A stretch of 64,000 bases of DNA, taken from positions 307,676-371,675 of the IMG/VR virus record IMGVR_UViG_3300035212_003113; one strand, 5' to 3'. This document shows positions 43,687 through 50,122 of this stretch, piece after piece. Every line of letters starts with the position of its first letter. The stretch's first letter is position 1. Origin of the DNA: a virus. The notes beneath the pieces were generated by a model, which saw nothing but the letters and a program-made list of their open reading frames with translations, was not told the origin of the DNA and did no database searches. The translations under genes were made by a program, and so were the position numbers.

Positions 43687-43715
43687 GGTCCTAAAAACAT
43701 TATCTTTTGATCCTG
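43687..43715 (+). promoter_or_regulatory. Bipartite promoter-like element, copy 2
   Basis: GGTCCT at 43687 and GATCCT at 43709 with an A-then-T-rich spacer. The leader to 43772 is 56 nt, the same length as copy 1. Confidence 0.8.
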
Positions 43716-43722
43716 ACGCGTG

Positions 43723-43759
43723 AGACAGGGATCAGTCCATCAACCCCTTCCCCCTGTCT
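43723..43759 (+). promoter_or_regulatory. 5' leader hairpin, AGACAGGG family
   Basis: AGACAGGG (43723-43730) pairs with CCCTGTCT (43752-43759). The whole leader, down to the ATGACCACC start, nearly repeats that of the gene at 43202. Confidence 0.65.
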
Positions 43760-43771
43760 GTGAGGTAAGTC

Positions 43772-44005
43772 ATGACCACCGCCGCCGTCACCACCGCCGC
43801 CCTCGCCGTCAACGCCCTCGCCGCCGCCCTCGATGCCGTCCGCGCCGCTCACGCCGCGTCACCGTCCTGCCCGGCGGCGGCCGCCGCGTTGGCGGTTACG
43901 GAGGCCGCGCTGGAACTCGCAAACCAAGGGCTCGACTCCGCCATCGGGGCGGATTCCATCGACTGGCGCCCGGGGCTTTGCGAGAGTCTCGTCGCCGGGG
44001 AATGA
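43772..44005 (+). CDS. Small Ala-rich protein of unknown function
   Basis: The 77-residue protein starts MTTAAVTTAALAVNALAAAL and is largely one Ala-rich helical stretch. It shares leader and first codons with the gene at 43202, so the two may be a diverged duplication. Confidence 0.65.
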   Translation: MTTAAVTTAALAVNALAAALDAVRAAHAASPSCPAAAAALAVTEAALELANQGLDSAIGADSIDWRPGLCESLVAGE

Positions 44006-44032
44006 CCCCGGCCTTCCCTCTCACCCTTCCGA

Positions 44033-44060
44033 CCCCGGCCACGCGCCGGGGTTTTTTTAT
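44033..44060 (+). terminator. Rho-independent terminator
   Basis: CCCCGG (44033-44038) and CCGGGG (44046-44051) are followed by seven T. Confidence 0.88.
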
Positions 44061-44126
44061 TTTCTGTCCGCCGTCGTCGCACGCCTATGTCACGGTCAAG
44101 GTCTAGGGCGGGGCGTCCCCGGCGCC

Positions 44127-44156
44127 AGCCCCGGCACGGGCCGGGGCTTTTCTTTT
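44127..44156 (+). terminator. Rho-independent terminator
   Basis: AGCCCCGG (44127-44134) and CCGGGGCT (44141-44148), then TTTCTTTT. It is the second terminator in tandem before the next unit; the 66 nt between the two hairpins hold no evident gene. Confidence 0.85.
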
Positions 44157-44177
44157 GCCCGGTCTCGAACCAGGCGA

Positions 44178-44206
44178 AATCCTAAAGACATTATCTTTTG
44201 ATCCTG
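44178..44206 (+). promoter_or_regulatory. Bipartite promoter-like element, copy 3
   Basis: The left half is AATCCT at 44178 (GG changed to AA) and the right half GATCCT at 44200. It lies 55 nt before 44262. Confidence 0.75.
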
Positions 44207-44213
44207 TATGTCG

Positions 44214-44250
44214 AGACAGGGATCAGTCCATCAACCCCTTCCCCCTGTCT
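44214..44250 (+). promoter_or_regulatory. 5' leader hairpin, AGACAGGG family
   Basis: AGACAGGG (44214-44221) pairs with CCCTGTCT (44243-44250), just before GTGAGG. Confidence 0.65.
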
Positions 44251-44261
44251 GTGAGGCCGTC

Positions 44262-44696
44262 ATGACCGCTTTCAATGACACGTTCCCCATCGTCGGCATG
44301 ACTGCCAAGTCCGTTGGACTCTGTAAGGACAAAGACGGCGGGGACGCCGTCCGATTCACGTTCGCGGACGGCAGCGAGTGGTTGATGCACCACTCGCGCA
44401 GCTGCTGCGAGTATGTTGGCCTCACGCAGGTCGACGGCGACCTGTGCGACCTTGTTAACTCCCCGCTCGTCATGGCGGAGTGCGCGGGCGAGATTGTCGA
44501 CGACATCGACGAGGACGGCCACTCGCTCGGAACAAGCGGTTGGACGTTCTACCGCTTCGCCACGGGGAAGGGCTACGTCACCCTGCGCTGGCAAGGCAAT
44601 AGCAACGGGTATTATTCAGTCGAGGTCTCTTTCTATCAGACGAAAGAGTCCGCGTCGATATCGTTCTATGATAACGACGACGACGACAACTACTAA
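44262..44696 (+). CDS. Widespread phage protein of unknown function (DUF7448-like)
   Basis: The start is the ATG at 44262 after GTGAGGCCGTC; an upstream in-frame ATG lies in the leader hairpin and is unlikely. The 144-residue protein has VRFTFADGSEWLMHHSRSCCEYVG, QVDGDLCDLVNSPLVMAE and GWTFYRFATGKGYVTLRW with NSNGYYS, which together match a family found in many phages with no known role. It ends in an Asp-rich tail. Confidence 0.75.
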   Translation: MTAFNDTFPIVGMTAKSVGLCKDKDGGDAVRFTFADGSEWLMHHSRSCCEYVGLTQVDGDLCDLVNSPLVMAECAGEIVDDIDEDGHSLGTSGWTFYRFATGKGYVTLRWQGNSNGYYSVEVSFYQTKESASISFYDNDDDDNY

Positions 44697-44709
44697 CCCG
44701 TAGTGAATC

Positions 44710-44738
44710 GCCCCGGCCCTGCCGGGGCTTTCGCTTTT
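44710..44738 (+). terminator. Rho-independent terminator
   Basis: GCCCCGGC (44710-44717), loop CCT, GCCGGGGC (44721-44728), then TTTCGCTTTT. Confidence 0.85.
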
Positions 44739-44763
44739 CCGGGTTTCTTTCCCGGCCCCGGCC

Positions 44764-44792
44764 GGTCCTAAAGACATTATCTTTTGATCCTG
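44764..44792 (+). promoter_or_regulatory. Bipartite promoter-like element, copy 4
   Basis: GGTCCT at 44764 and GATCCT at 44786; 36 nt to the GTG at 44829. Confidence 0.8.
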
Positions 44793-44797
44793 ATGCG

Positions 44798-44815
44798 CGG
44801 GACAATCCAGTCCCG
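44798..44815 (+). promoter_or_regulatory. 5' leader hairpin
   Basis: CGGGAC (44798-44803), loop AATCCA, GTCCCG (44810-44815), just before the GGAGG site. The sequence differs from the AGACAGGG family but the position is the same. Confidence 0.55.
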
Positions 44816-44828
44816 TTTGGAGGCCGCC

Positions 44829-45089
44829 GTGACCATCCGCCGCACTGCTACCATCGTTGATGCCACCGCCGTCCGCACGGCGGTCATCGCCGCCCGTCTG
44901 CGGGCCGCCTACAGCGAGGCCGGTGACGCTGAGGCGGCCCGCATTCATCGGGGGCAGCTCGACGACGGTACGGTGGTGGTGGGGGTGCTTGACGCCCCTC
45001 CGCCCCCGCCGACGGAAGCGGAGTTGGTAGCGGAGCGCATCCGGGCGATGCGCGCCCGTATGGGTGGCGCGGCCCGCCCGCTCCGGTGA
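44829..45089 (+). CDS. Small protein of unknown function, GTG start
   Basis: I chose GTG at 44829 because GGAGG is 5 nt upstream; the ATG further up lies inside the promoter-like element. The 86-residue product starts MTIRRTATIVDATAVRTAV and has a Pro run (DAPPPPPTEAELVAERIRAM). Confidence 0.65.
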   Translation: MTIRRTATIVDATAVRTAVIAARLRAAYSEAGDAEAARIHRGQLDDGTVVVGVLDAPPPPPTEAELVAERIRAMRARMGGAARPLR

Positions 45090-45111
45090 ACCCGGCCCGC
45101 CGCTTCTCTCG

Positions 45112-45137
45112 CCCCGGCCCTGCCGGGGTTTTCTTTT
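45112..45137 (+). terminator. Rho-independent terminator
   Basis: CCCCGGC (45112-45118), loop CCT, GCCGGGG (45122-45128), then TTTTCTTTT. Confidence 0.85.
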
Positions 45138-45157
45138 GCCCGGTCTCGAGCCTGGCC

Positions 45158-45186
45158 CGTCCTAAAAACATTTCTTTTTGATCTTG
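45158..45186 (+). promoter_or_regulatory. Bipartite promoter-like element, copy 5
   Basis: CGTCCT at 45158 and GATCTT at 45180; 55 nt to 45242. Confidence 0.75.
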
Positions 45187-45193
45187 TATGTCG

Positions 45194-45230
45194 AGACAGG
45201 GTCCAGTCCGTCAACCCCTTCCCCCTGTCT
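45194..45230 (+). promoter_or_regulatory. 5' leader hairpin, AGACAGGG family
   Basis: AGACAGGG (45194-45201) pairs with CCCTGTCT (45223-45230). This is the fourth copy of this leader. Confidence 0.65.
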
Positions 45231-45241
45231 GTGAGGCAACC

Positions 45242-45604
45242 ATGAAGACCACCCGCGCCACCACCGCCGCCGTCAACGCCGCCATCGGGCGCGCCCACGC
45301 CCTCCTCTCCTTCGCCGCGCAAGCGGCTGAAGACGCCGACCTCGCCGCCACCACCGCCGCCGCCTACGGTGACGGCGGCGAAGCAGCCGCCTACGGAGCC
45401 GCCGCCGCCGCATGGGCGGCCAGCGGCGACGCCGCCGCCCGAAAGGGGGCAATCCTCGCCCCCCTCGTCGAGGGGGGGCGCATCACCCCCGCCCGCGCGG
45501 AGGAGGTGGTCAACGACCCCGCTTACTATCCCCTGGGGGACGAGGTCCTCCAAGACGAAGACGGAGTTTCCTACTCCGTCTGGGGGCACCCGGTTTACTG
45601 GTGA
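45242..45604 (+). CDS. Small Ala-rich protein of unknown function
   Basis: The 120-residue protein starts MKTTRATTAAVNAAIGRAHA after GTGAGGCAACC. It is Ala/Asp-rich and helical and ends PAYYPLGDEVLQDEDGVSYS. An in-frame ATG within the leader hairpin is an unlikely start. Confidence 0.65.
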   Translation: MKTTRATTAAVNAAIGRAHALLSFAAQAAEDADLAATTAAAYGDGGEAAAYGAAAAAWAASGDAAARKGAILAPLVEGGRITPARAEEVVNDPAYYPLGDEVLQDEDGVSYSVWGHPVYW

Positions 45605-45619
45605 CCCCCGCCCCCCCGA

Positions 45620-45643
45620 CCCCGCCCTAACCCGGCGGGGTTT
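45620..45643 (+). terminator. Terminator-like hairpin
   Basis: CCCCGCC (45620-45626) and GGCGGGG (45634-45640), then TTTCCGCTTTTCC. Confidence 0.75.
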
Positions 45644-45676
45644 CCGCTTTTCCGCTTTTCTTTCCCGGCCCCGGCC

Positions 45677-45705
45677 GGTCCTAAAAACATTTCTTTTTGA
45701 TCCTG
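45677..45705 (+). promoter_or_regulatory. Bipartite promoter-like element, copy 6
   Basis: GGTCCT at 45677 and GATCCT at 45699; 37 nt to 45743. The leader (TCAGAACAACCCGCAACACC) is shared with copy 7. Confidence 0.8.
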
Positions 45706-45742
45706 TTAGATGTCAGAACAACCCGCAACACCCGGAGGCAGT

Positions 45743-45952
45743 ATGTCTAGCTATGACTGCATGTTTGAGCGCCTGAGCGCGGCTTCGGCCGCCGACAAGG
45801 CCGAGACCCCCACCGCCACCACTCCCGAGTGGCGCCTGCGGCCCACCCCGGGCCGGGACATCTGCTACTACTGCGGGACCGACAATGGCCCGCTTAGCGG
45901 GGAGTGCAGCTCCCGGCAAGGGCACGATTGCTATCACTGCGGCGGGAACTAA
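45743..45952 (+). CDS. Small zinc-ribbon-like protein
   Basis: I chose the ATG at 45743 after CGGAGG. The 69-residue product ends with two Cys pairs (CYYCG at about 46-50 and HDCYHCGG near the end) that could hold one zinc ion, a typical small nucleic-acid or protein binder. The target is unknown. Confidence 0.65.
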   Translation: MSSYDCMFERLSAASAADKAETPTATTPEWRLRPTPGRDICYYCGTDNGPLSGECSSRQGHDCYHCGGN

Positions 45953-45970
45953 CTCCCGCCCATCGCCCCG

Positions 45971-45989
45971 CCCCGCCAGCAAGGCGGGG
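45971..45989 (+). terminator. Terminator-like hairpin
   Basis: CCCCGCC (45971-45977), loop AGCAA, GGCGGGG (45983-45989); the T run is interrupted. Confidence 0.65.
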
Positions 45990-46026
45990 CCTTGCCGTTT
46001 TCTGCGTTTCTTTCCCGGCCCCGGCC

Positions 46027-46055
46027 GGTCCTAAAGACATTCTCTCTTGATCCTG
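46027..46055 (+). promoter_or_regulatory. Bipartite promoter-like element, copy 7
   Basis: GGTCCT at 46027 and GATCCT at 46049; 37 nt to 46093. Confidence 0.8.
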
Positions 46056-46092
46056 TTAGGCGTCAGAACAACCCGCAACACCCGAGGCTCGC

Positions 46093-46425
46093 ATGGCGTT
46101 TGTGAACTTGACCCCCCACACCATCACCGTCGTCGACCAAGCGGGCGCGCCCGCGCTCGTCCTGCCCGCCGACGGGACCGTCGCCCGCGTGGCGACAAAG
46201 ACGGCCGTGGCCGCCGTCGTCGACGGCGTGGAGATTTTCGAAACCTCTTTCGGGGAGGTCGTCGGCCTCCCCGCGCCGGCCCCCGGCGTGACGTGGGTTG
46301 TCTCCGGCCTCGTCGCCGGACACCCGGCGGTGCGGGGCCGTACCGACGTCCTTTCCCCCGGGGCGCTTGTGCGCGGCCCCGATGGTCAGCCGGTTGGCTG
46401 CCGGGGCTTGAGCCGTCCCGCGTGA
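46093..46425 (+). CDS. Conserved small protein of the N-L-T-P-H type
   Basis: The 110-residue protein starts MAFVNLTPHTITVVDQAG and has DGTVARVATKT, FGEVVGLPAPAPGVTWVVSG, RTDVLSPGALVRG and GQPVGCRGLSRP. This order matches a small family common in phages and bacteria with no known role. It has its own promoter-like element. Confidence 0.72.
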   Translation: MAFVNLTPHTITVVDQAGAPALVLPADGTVARVATKTAVAAVVDGVEIFETSFGEVVGLPAPAPGVTWVVSGLVAGHPAVRGRTDVLSPGALVRGPDGQPVGCRGLSRPA

Positions 46426-46467
46426 GCGGCTCCCCGGTCAATCGACCGGGCTGCCCGGCTCGTCACC

Positions 46468-46496
46468 CGTCCTAAAAACATTATCTTTTGATCCTG
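46468..46496 (+). promoter_or_regulatory. Bipartite promoter-like element, copy 8
   Basis: CGTCCT at 46468 and GATCCT at 46490; 43 nt to 46540. Confidence 0.78.
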
Positions 46497-46506
46497 TTAG
46501 ACAGAA

Positions 46507-46527
46507 GCCGGAACGAAACAAACCGGC
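46507..46527 (+). promoter_or_regulatory. 5' leader hairpin, ACGAAAC-loop family
   Basis: GCCGG (46507-46511), loop AACGAAACAAA, CCGGC (46523-46527), ahead of CGGAGG. Confidence 0.6.
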
Positions 46528-46539
46528 ACGGAGGATACG

Positions 46540-47007
46540 ATGAAGACCCTGACGATTATGCGTGGCGTCCCCGGTAGCGGCAAGAGCACCCTTGCCAAGG
46601 TGCTCGCCAACGTCCCGGGCGTCGAGACGGCTCCCGTGTTTTCCACAGATGATTTTTTCATGGTCGATGGCGAGTACCGCTTCGACGGGTCGAAGCTCGG
46701 GGCCCACCACGCGGCCAACCTCCGCCGCACGGCGGAGGCGATGGAAGCCGGTGTTACCCACGTCATCGTGGACAACACTATGACTCAAGGATGGGAGGCG
46801 CGGGAATATGTCCGCGCCGCGACCTTCCACGGATACAGGGTGCAGTTCGTCGAGCCGCGCACGCCGTGGGGGCGGGACGCGGCGGAGTGCGCCGCCCGTA
46901 ACTCTCACGGGGTTCCCCTCGCCGCAATCGAGGGGATGCTGGCCCGGTGGGAGCCGGACCTCACCCCGGAAGCGTGCTTGAACGCCCGCGCCCCGTGGGA
47001 GGGGTGA
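46540..47007 (+). CDS. P-loop kinase-like ATPase (AAA_33 type)
   Basis: The 155-residue protein starts MKTLTIMRGVPGSGKSTLAK (Walker A GVPGSGKST, about 9-17), followed by STDDFF, VIVDNTMTQGWEAREYVRAA and VQFVEPRTPWG. This matches small kinases related to polynucleotide kinase and NEDD4-binding-protein ATPases. It may phosphorylate a nucleic-acid end or a small molecule. It is the only clear enzyme in the small-gene array. Confidence 0.8.
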   Translation: MKTLTIMRGVPGSGKSTLAKVLANVPGVETAPVFSTDDFFMVDGEYRFDGSKLGAHHAANLRRTAEAMEAGVTHVIVDNTMTQGWEAREYVRAATFHGYRVQFVEPRTPWGRDAAECAARNSHGVPLAAIEGMLARWEPDLTPEACLNARAPWEG

Positions 47008-47043
47008 GAGATGCCCGGCGCCGGCCGGGCTCTTTCCCCGGCC

Positions 47044-47072
47044 GGTCCTAAAAACAGAAAGTTTTGATCCTG
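47044..47072 (+). promoter_or_regulatory. Bipartite promoter-like element, copy 9
   Basis: GGTCCT at 47044 and GATCCT at 47066; 38 nt to 47111. A GCCCGGC-type hairpin precedes it. Confidence 0.8.
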
Positions 47073-47081
47073 ATAGGCAGA

Positions 47082-47100
47082 GCGGCAAACAACACGCCGC
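47082..47100 (+). promoter_or_regulatory. 5' leader hairpin
   Basis: GCGGC (47082-47086), loop AAACAACAC, GCCGC (47096-47100), immediately before AGGAGG. Confidence 0.6.
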
Positions 47101-47110
47101 AGGAGGCAAC

Positions 47111-47425
47111 ATGCGTACCGAAACGACCCTCTCTGTTCGCATTGGAATCGTAAATGCCATGGCCCGCCGGGCCGGGGACGCGGGCCTGGCTGCCCGTGCA
47201 GATCAGGTCACGGATCTCGCCTTTGCCTTGCTCGCCATCGGCGGCGACGCCGGGCCGGTGGTGGAGGCACTGGCCAACCTCGCCGGAGAGTTGGAAACGG
47301 CGATGGTACGCCGTGGCTTCAACCGCCGCGAGATTCCGGCGGTTATCCGCCGGGACTGCGAAGCTGCCGGGCTGCCGGTGGCCGATGCCACGGTCACGGT
47401 CCGCAAGCCGGGGGTGGGGCTGTGA
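47111..47425 (+). CDS. Small helical protein of unknown function
   Basis: The 104-residue protein starts MRTETTLSVRIGIVNAMARR after AGGAGG. It is helical, with RRGFNRREIPAVIRRDC. It overlaps the next small gene as GTGA, so this unit has two genes. Confidence 0.68.
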   Translation: MRTETTLSVRIGIVNAMARRAGDAGLAARADQVTDLAFALLAIGGDAGPVVEALANLAGELETAMVRRGFNRREIPAVIRRDCEAAGLPVADATVTVRKPGVGL

Positions 47426-47568
47426 AGCCGTGGAACATCCCTGACGACGAAACCGATAACCGCCCCGCCCGCATGGGCCGGGGCCGCCCGGCGGGTGAGT
47501 CGCCCCGCCCGACAAAGGGTCGTCCCCGCTCGTGGGATGCCCGCCGAAGGGAAAAGCGCCGCGACTAG
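47422..47568 (+). CDS. Very small basic protein with AT-hook-like motifs
   Basis: The GTG at 47422 overlaps the previous stop as GTGA. The 48-residue product starts MKPWNIPDDETDNRPARMGR and has GRGRPAGESPRP and KGRPRSWDARRREKRRD. The two R/K-G-R-P cores resemble AT-hooks that bind the minor groove of DNA. It would be a fitting host-targeting peptide; the function is inferred. Confidence 0.6.
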   Translation: MKPWNIPDDETDNRPARMGRGRPAGESPRPTKGRPRSWDARRREKRRD

Positions 47569-47604
47569 CGGACCGGGGGAGCAATCCCCCGCCCGCCTTC
47601 CGCC

Positions 47605-47633
47605 GGTCCTAAAAACATTCTTTTTTGATCTTG
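47605..47633 (+). promoter_or_regulatory. Bipartite promoter-like element, copy 10
   Basis: GGTCCT at 47605 and GATCTT at 47627 with the spacer AAAAACATTCTTTTTT; only 17 nt to 47651, so transcription must start within those 17 nt. Confidence 0.8.
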
Positions 47634-47650
47634 ATAGGCAAGAGGTGAGT

Positions 47651-47749
47651 ATGACCCGCCGCGATGCTGCCGATGCGTTTTTCTTCCTTGCCGGTATGTT
47701 TGTTCTCGTGTTCGTCTATCCCGTCTTGTTCTACGGGATGGCGGGTTAG
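47651..47749 (+). CDS. Tiny membrane protein
   Basis: The 32-residue product starts MTRRDAADAFFFLAGMFVLV after GAGGTGAG and is mostly one membrane-spanning segment with a basic start. It could insert in the host inner membrane. It is supported by its own promoter-like element and ribosome site. Confidence 0.6.
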   Translation: MTRRDAADAFFFLAGMFVLVFVYPVLFYGMAG

Positions 47750-47778
47750 TCTCCGGGGCCGGTGCCCCCTTTCTCGCC

Positions 47779-47807
47779 GGTCCTAAAAACATTCTTTCCT
47801 GATCCTG
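47779..47807 (+). promoter_or_regulatory. Bipartite promoter-like element, copy 11
   Basis: GGTCCT at 47779 and GATCCT at 47801; 18 nt to 47826, with a CGGAGG site in that gap. Confidence 0.8.
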
Positions 47808-47825
47808 TTAGTCACGGAGGCAGCG

Positions 47826-48038
47826 ATGAAAGACAAGGCTGGCAAGATGACGGTGACCTTTCCCGACGGCAGCAAGCTGACGGCCATGGCTCCGATGGGG
47901 CTCCCCGGTACGCTGGCCACGGTCGGATGGGAGGCCCACCGCGCCCGGGCGGCGATAGCCGAGATGGACATGACAAGTATTCAAAGGCTCCTGCGCCACT
48001 CCGATGCGCTGCGGGCGCTCCGGCAAGCGGGCTACTGA
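47826..48038 (+). CDS. Small protein of unknown function
   Basis: The 70-residue protein starts MKDKAGKMTVTFPDGSKLTA and ends in a helix (SIQRLLRHSDALRALRQAG). It has its own promoter-like element and a CCGGGGC-TTG-TCCCCGG hairpin downstream. Confidence 0.68.
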   Translation: MKDKAGKMTVTFPDGSKLTAMAPMGLPGTLATVGWEAHRARAAIAEMDMTSIQRLLRHSDALRALRQAGY

Positions 48039-48081
48039 TAAGGAATCGGGCCGGGGCTTGTCCCCGGTGCCGAGCCGGACC

Positions 48082-48110
48082 GGTCCTAAAAACATTCTTT
48101 TCTGATCCTA
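48082..48110 (+). promoter_or_regulatory. Bipartite promoter-like element, copy 12
   Basis: GGTCCT at 48082 and GATCCT at 48104, with A instead of G at the last base; 16 nt to 48127. Confidence 0.78.
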
Positions 48111-48126
48111 ATAGGCGGAGGTCAGC

Positions 48127-48291
48127 ATGGCTCAATCGGTTCGGATTCGCATCGCTGGAAACTTCGGGCACGCGCTTTGCCTGTGCCCGGGGTGTTGTCC
48201 CCGTGGCGGCGGGGGCAAGGCGGCCGTCAAGCGCAAGACGGCGCGGGCCGTCCGGCGTTCCGAGCGCCGGGAGATCGAGACGGAGGATTAG
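48127..48291 (+). CDS. Small Cys-cluster basic protein
   Basis: The 54-residue product starts MAQSVRIRIAGNFGHALCLC and has CLCPGCCPRGGGGKAAVKRK, a tight Cys cluster that may bind zinc, followed by an Arg-rich helix. It is too short for typical gene calls but has its own promoter-like element and a GGAGG site. Confidence 0.6.
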   Translation: MAQSVRIRIAGNFGHALCLCPGCCPRGGGGKAAVKRKTARAVRRSERREIETED

Positions 48292-48335
48292 CCGTCCCGG
48301 CCCGGGGAGTCGCATCCCCGGTCCCGAACCTGCCC

Positions 48336-48364
48336 GGTCCTAAAAACATTATCTTTTGATCTTG
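48336..48364 (+). promoter_or_regulatory. Bipartite promoter-like element, copy 13
   Basis: GGTCCT at 48336 and GATCTT at 48358. The ATG at 48371 is only 6 nt beyond the element, the shortest gap seen. Confidence 0.78.
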
Positions 48365-48370
48365 ATAAGC

Positions 48371-48628
48371 ATGAACAACAACGACAGCCTCACTGCCCGA
48401 TCCAACATCGTCGCGCTCCGGCGCGCCGACCGCGATGCGGCTGCCGCGCGCCGCGCGGGCTACGGAACTGACCGCGCCGCTTGGTGCGGCGTCGATGCCG
48501 GCCTTGCCAAGCTCATGACGGAGGCGGGCCTTTTCGCCCGCCTGCCCGCTGAGGCCCGCGAGCAGTGGGACGCCGGTTGTCTTTCCGCGTCGGAAGCTTT
48601 CGCTATCATCGGCGACGAACTATTTTAG
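48371..48628 (+). CDS. Small protein of unknown function, possibly leaderless
   Basis: The 85-residue product starts MNNNDSLTARSNIVALRRAD. The ATG lies 6 nt after the promoter-like element with no ribosome site, so the mRNA may start at or near the AUG. An ATG at 48356 is inside the element and is unlikely. The protein is helical and Ala-rich. Confidence 0.62.
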   Translation: MNNNDSLTARSNIVALRRADRDAAAARRAGYGTDRAAWCGVDAGLAKLMTEAGLFARLPAEAREQWDAGCLSASEAFAIIGDELF

Positions 48629-48649
48629 TTCGCCGCCCACCCTTCCACC

Positions 48650-48677
48650 GCCCCGGCCCCGCCGGGGCTTTTCTTTT
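48650..48677 (+). terminator. Rho-independent terminator
   Basis: GCCCCGGC (48650-48657), loop CCC, GCCGGGGC (48661-48668), then TTTTCTTTT. Confidence 0.85.
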
Positions 48678-48699
48678 GCCAGGTCTCGAACCTGGCAGC

Positions 48700-48728
48700 G
48701 GTCCTAAAAACAGATATTTCTGATCCTG
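48700..48728 (+). promoter_or_regulatory. Bipartite promoter-like element, copy 14
   Basis: GGTCCT at 48700 and GATCCT at 48722; 44 nt to 48773. Confidence 0.8.
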
Positions 48729-48743
48729 TTAGACATCGGAACG

Positions 48744-48757
48744 GCGGCACGGGCCGC
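48744..48757 (+). promoter_or_regulatory. 5' leader hairpin
   Basis: GCGGC (48744-48748) and GCCGC (48753-48757) with a 4-nt loop, before CGGAGG. Confidence 0.5.
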
Positions 48758-48772
48758 ACAACGGAGGATAGC

Positions 48773-49183
48773 ATGGCTTCGCAAAAGCGCTCTCTCGCCC
48801 TTGACATTCGTCTCGCTGGCATCGATTTCCCGTCGGACGTGGGCCGGGCGTTGGAGTTCTACGTTAACGGCAAGCTCCTGTTTCGTGGGGACCGTGCGGG
48901 ATTCGAGCGGCTCTGGGCCGCTCTCCCAAATATCCATGCCGCTTTCGGCGGGATGGAGTCTGAAGGCGTGCGCCCCTTCCGCACGGGGACCGTGCGCTTT
49001 CAGCCGGGCCGCAACCCGCAAGTCGGATACGTCTACACGTTGGAGGACGTGGCCGCCTGCATGCTGTTCCGTCATGAAGTCGAGGAAGCTCTTGACGGGC
49101 GCGGGGCGTTCCTGCCGGACGACGTGCTCGAAGATACTCACTCCTGCGCAGGGTGGGGATGTGTTTGTCACAGTGAGAGCTAG
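48773..49183 (+). CDS. Protein of unknown function
   Basis: The 136-residue protein starts MASQKRSLALDIRLAGIDFP after CGGAGG. It has a beta-rich middle and ends with Cys-containing THSCAGWGCVCHSES, which could bind a metal. No family is recognised. Confidence 0.68.
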   Translation: MASQKRSLALDIRLAGIDFPSDVGRALEFYVNGKLLFRGDRAGFERLWAALPNIHAAFGGMESEGVRPFRTGTVRFQPGRNPQVGYVYTLEDVAACMLFRHEVEEALDGRGAFLPDDVLEDTHSCAGWGCVCHSES

Positions 49184-49205
49184 CCTCACAGCGGGCCTCG
49201 CCCGG

Positions 49206-49233
49206 CCCCGGCCTAATCAGCCGGGGTTTTTTT
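49206..49233 (+). terminator. Rho-independent terminator
   Basis: CCCCGGC (49206-49212) and GCCGGGG (49220-49226), then seven T and a second T run. Confidence 0.9.
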
Positions 49234-49255
49234 GTCTTTTTTTGCGGGCGTCATC

Positions 49256-49284
49256 GGTCCTAAAAACATAACTTTTTGATCCTG
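49256..49284 (+). promoter_or_regulatory. Bipartite promoter-like element, copy 15
   Basis: GGTCCT at 49256 and GATCCT at 49278; 55 nt to 49340. Confidence 0.8.
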
Positions 49285-49339
49285 ATAGGTGTCCAGCGGT
49301 TCCCGGCGCTCCTGCCGGCCCGCCCTGCCCGAGGTTAGC

Positions 49340-49648
49340 ATGACCAACGTCATCGGCATTATTCTCTCTACCGACTACGGCACCCTCGAAATCGAGGGGG
49401 TGGAGGCCGGCGCTCTTGCCCGCCTGCGCCGTGACCCGGTACTGGTCGCGGCCGTGGAGGCGGCCGACGACGACGCCTTTGCGGCTCGTCTCATCGACCT
49501 CCACCCGGAAGTGGCGGACTATGAGGTCCCGTCAACCGACTTCCTGCGGGTGACGCGCCTGCCCGCCGGCACCCGGTACGGGATTGTCATGGGCGACGGG
49601 GATACCGAAGCGCTCGTCTCGGAGCTTGACCTTACCGAGACGGCATGA
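49340..49648 (+). CDS. Small acidic protein of unknown function
   Basis: The 102-residue protein starts MTNVIGIILSTDYGTLEIEG after a GAGGTTAGC site. It is acidic (VEAADDDAFAARLIDLHPEV), a common trait of phage inhibitors that mimic nucleic acid, but nothing more specific is seen. Confidence 0.68.
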   Translation: MTNVIGIILSTDYGTLEIEGVEAGALARLRRDPVLVAAVEAADDDAFAARLIDLHPEVADYEVPSTDFLRVTRLPAGTRYGIVMGDGDTEALVSELDLTETA

Positions 49649-49696
49649 CCGTCCGGGCGGGGGCCGGGTTCACCCGGCTCCGCCCCTCTCCTCCCC

Positions 49697-49725
49697 GGTC
49701 CTAAAAACAGATTCTTTTGATCCTG
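49697..49725 (+). promoter_or_regulatory. Bipartite promoter-like element, copy 16
   Basis: GGTCCT at 49697 and GATCCT at 49719; 18 nt to 49744. Confidence 0.8.
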
Positions 49726-49743
49726 TTAGACATGGAGGCCACG

Positions 49744-50010
49744 ATGAAGCTGACAAAGAAGGAAGCTCGCAACGTTCGCGTTCTCGCCGCGCAGCACGAC
49801 GGGTTGGACGTGCTCGCCAGTGCGGCGGGCATCGCCCGGGGCGACCGCTCGGTCGCTTACCCGGTGGAGAACCGGGGCCGGGTGGGTTGGTTCAAGCAGG
49901 TGTGCCACCTCGCCGGCCGCGAGACGGGTCGCAACCACTGGGTTGCGGCGGTGGTCCGCGCCAACCGTCCCGCTAACGCGGTGGCGATTCTCCGGGCGCT
50001 CGAAGACTAG
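49744..50010 (+). CDS. Small basic protein of unknown function
   Basis: I chose the ATG at 49744 after GGAGG; the ATG at 49717 is inside the promoter-like element. The 88-residue product starts MKLTKKEARNVRVLAAQHDG and contains RDRSVAYPVENRG-like basic and strand segments. It begins MKL, but the rest does not match the 27-33 kb group. Confidence 0.66.
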   Translation: MKLTKKEARNVRVLAAQHDGLDVLASAAGIARGDRSVAYPVENRGRVGWFKQVCHLAGRETGRNHWVAAVVRANRPANAVAILRALED

Positions 50011-50053
50011 CGGGTGACGGGCCGGGGCGCGTAGCCCCGGACCCGAGCCTACC

Positions 50054-50082
50054 GGTCCTAAAAACAGATTCTTTTGATCCTG
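50054..50082 (+). promoter_or_regulatory. Bipartite promoter-like element, copy 17
   Basis: GGTCCT at 50054 and GATCCT at 50076. It drives the first of the three MSLIK paralogs through a 110-nt structured leader. Confidence 0.8.
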
Positions 50083-50094
50083 TTAGACAGAACG

Positions 50095-50122
50095 GCGGCG
50101 ACGAAACGATACGATGCGCCGC
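50095..50122 (+). promoter_or_regulatory. MSLIK leader hairpin I, copy A
   Basis: GCGGCG (50095-50100) pairs with CGCCGC (50117-50122) across a 16-nt loop that starts ACGAAAC. An AUG in the loop opens a four-codon frame (MRRT). Confidence 0.55.

Noticed and set aside
44223-45589. Reverse-strand frames of 90-214 codons in the GC-rich array
   Set aside because: High GC gives long chance frames; these run through terminators and promoter-like elements and have no ribosome sites.
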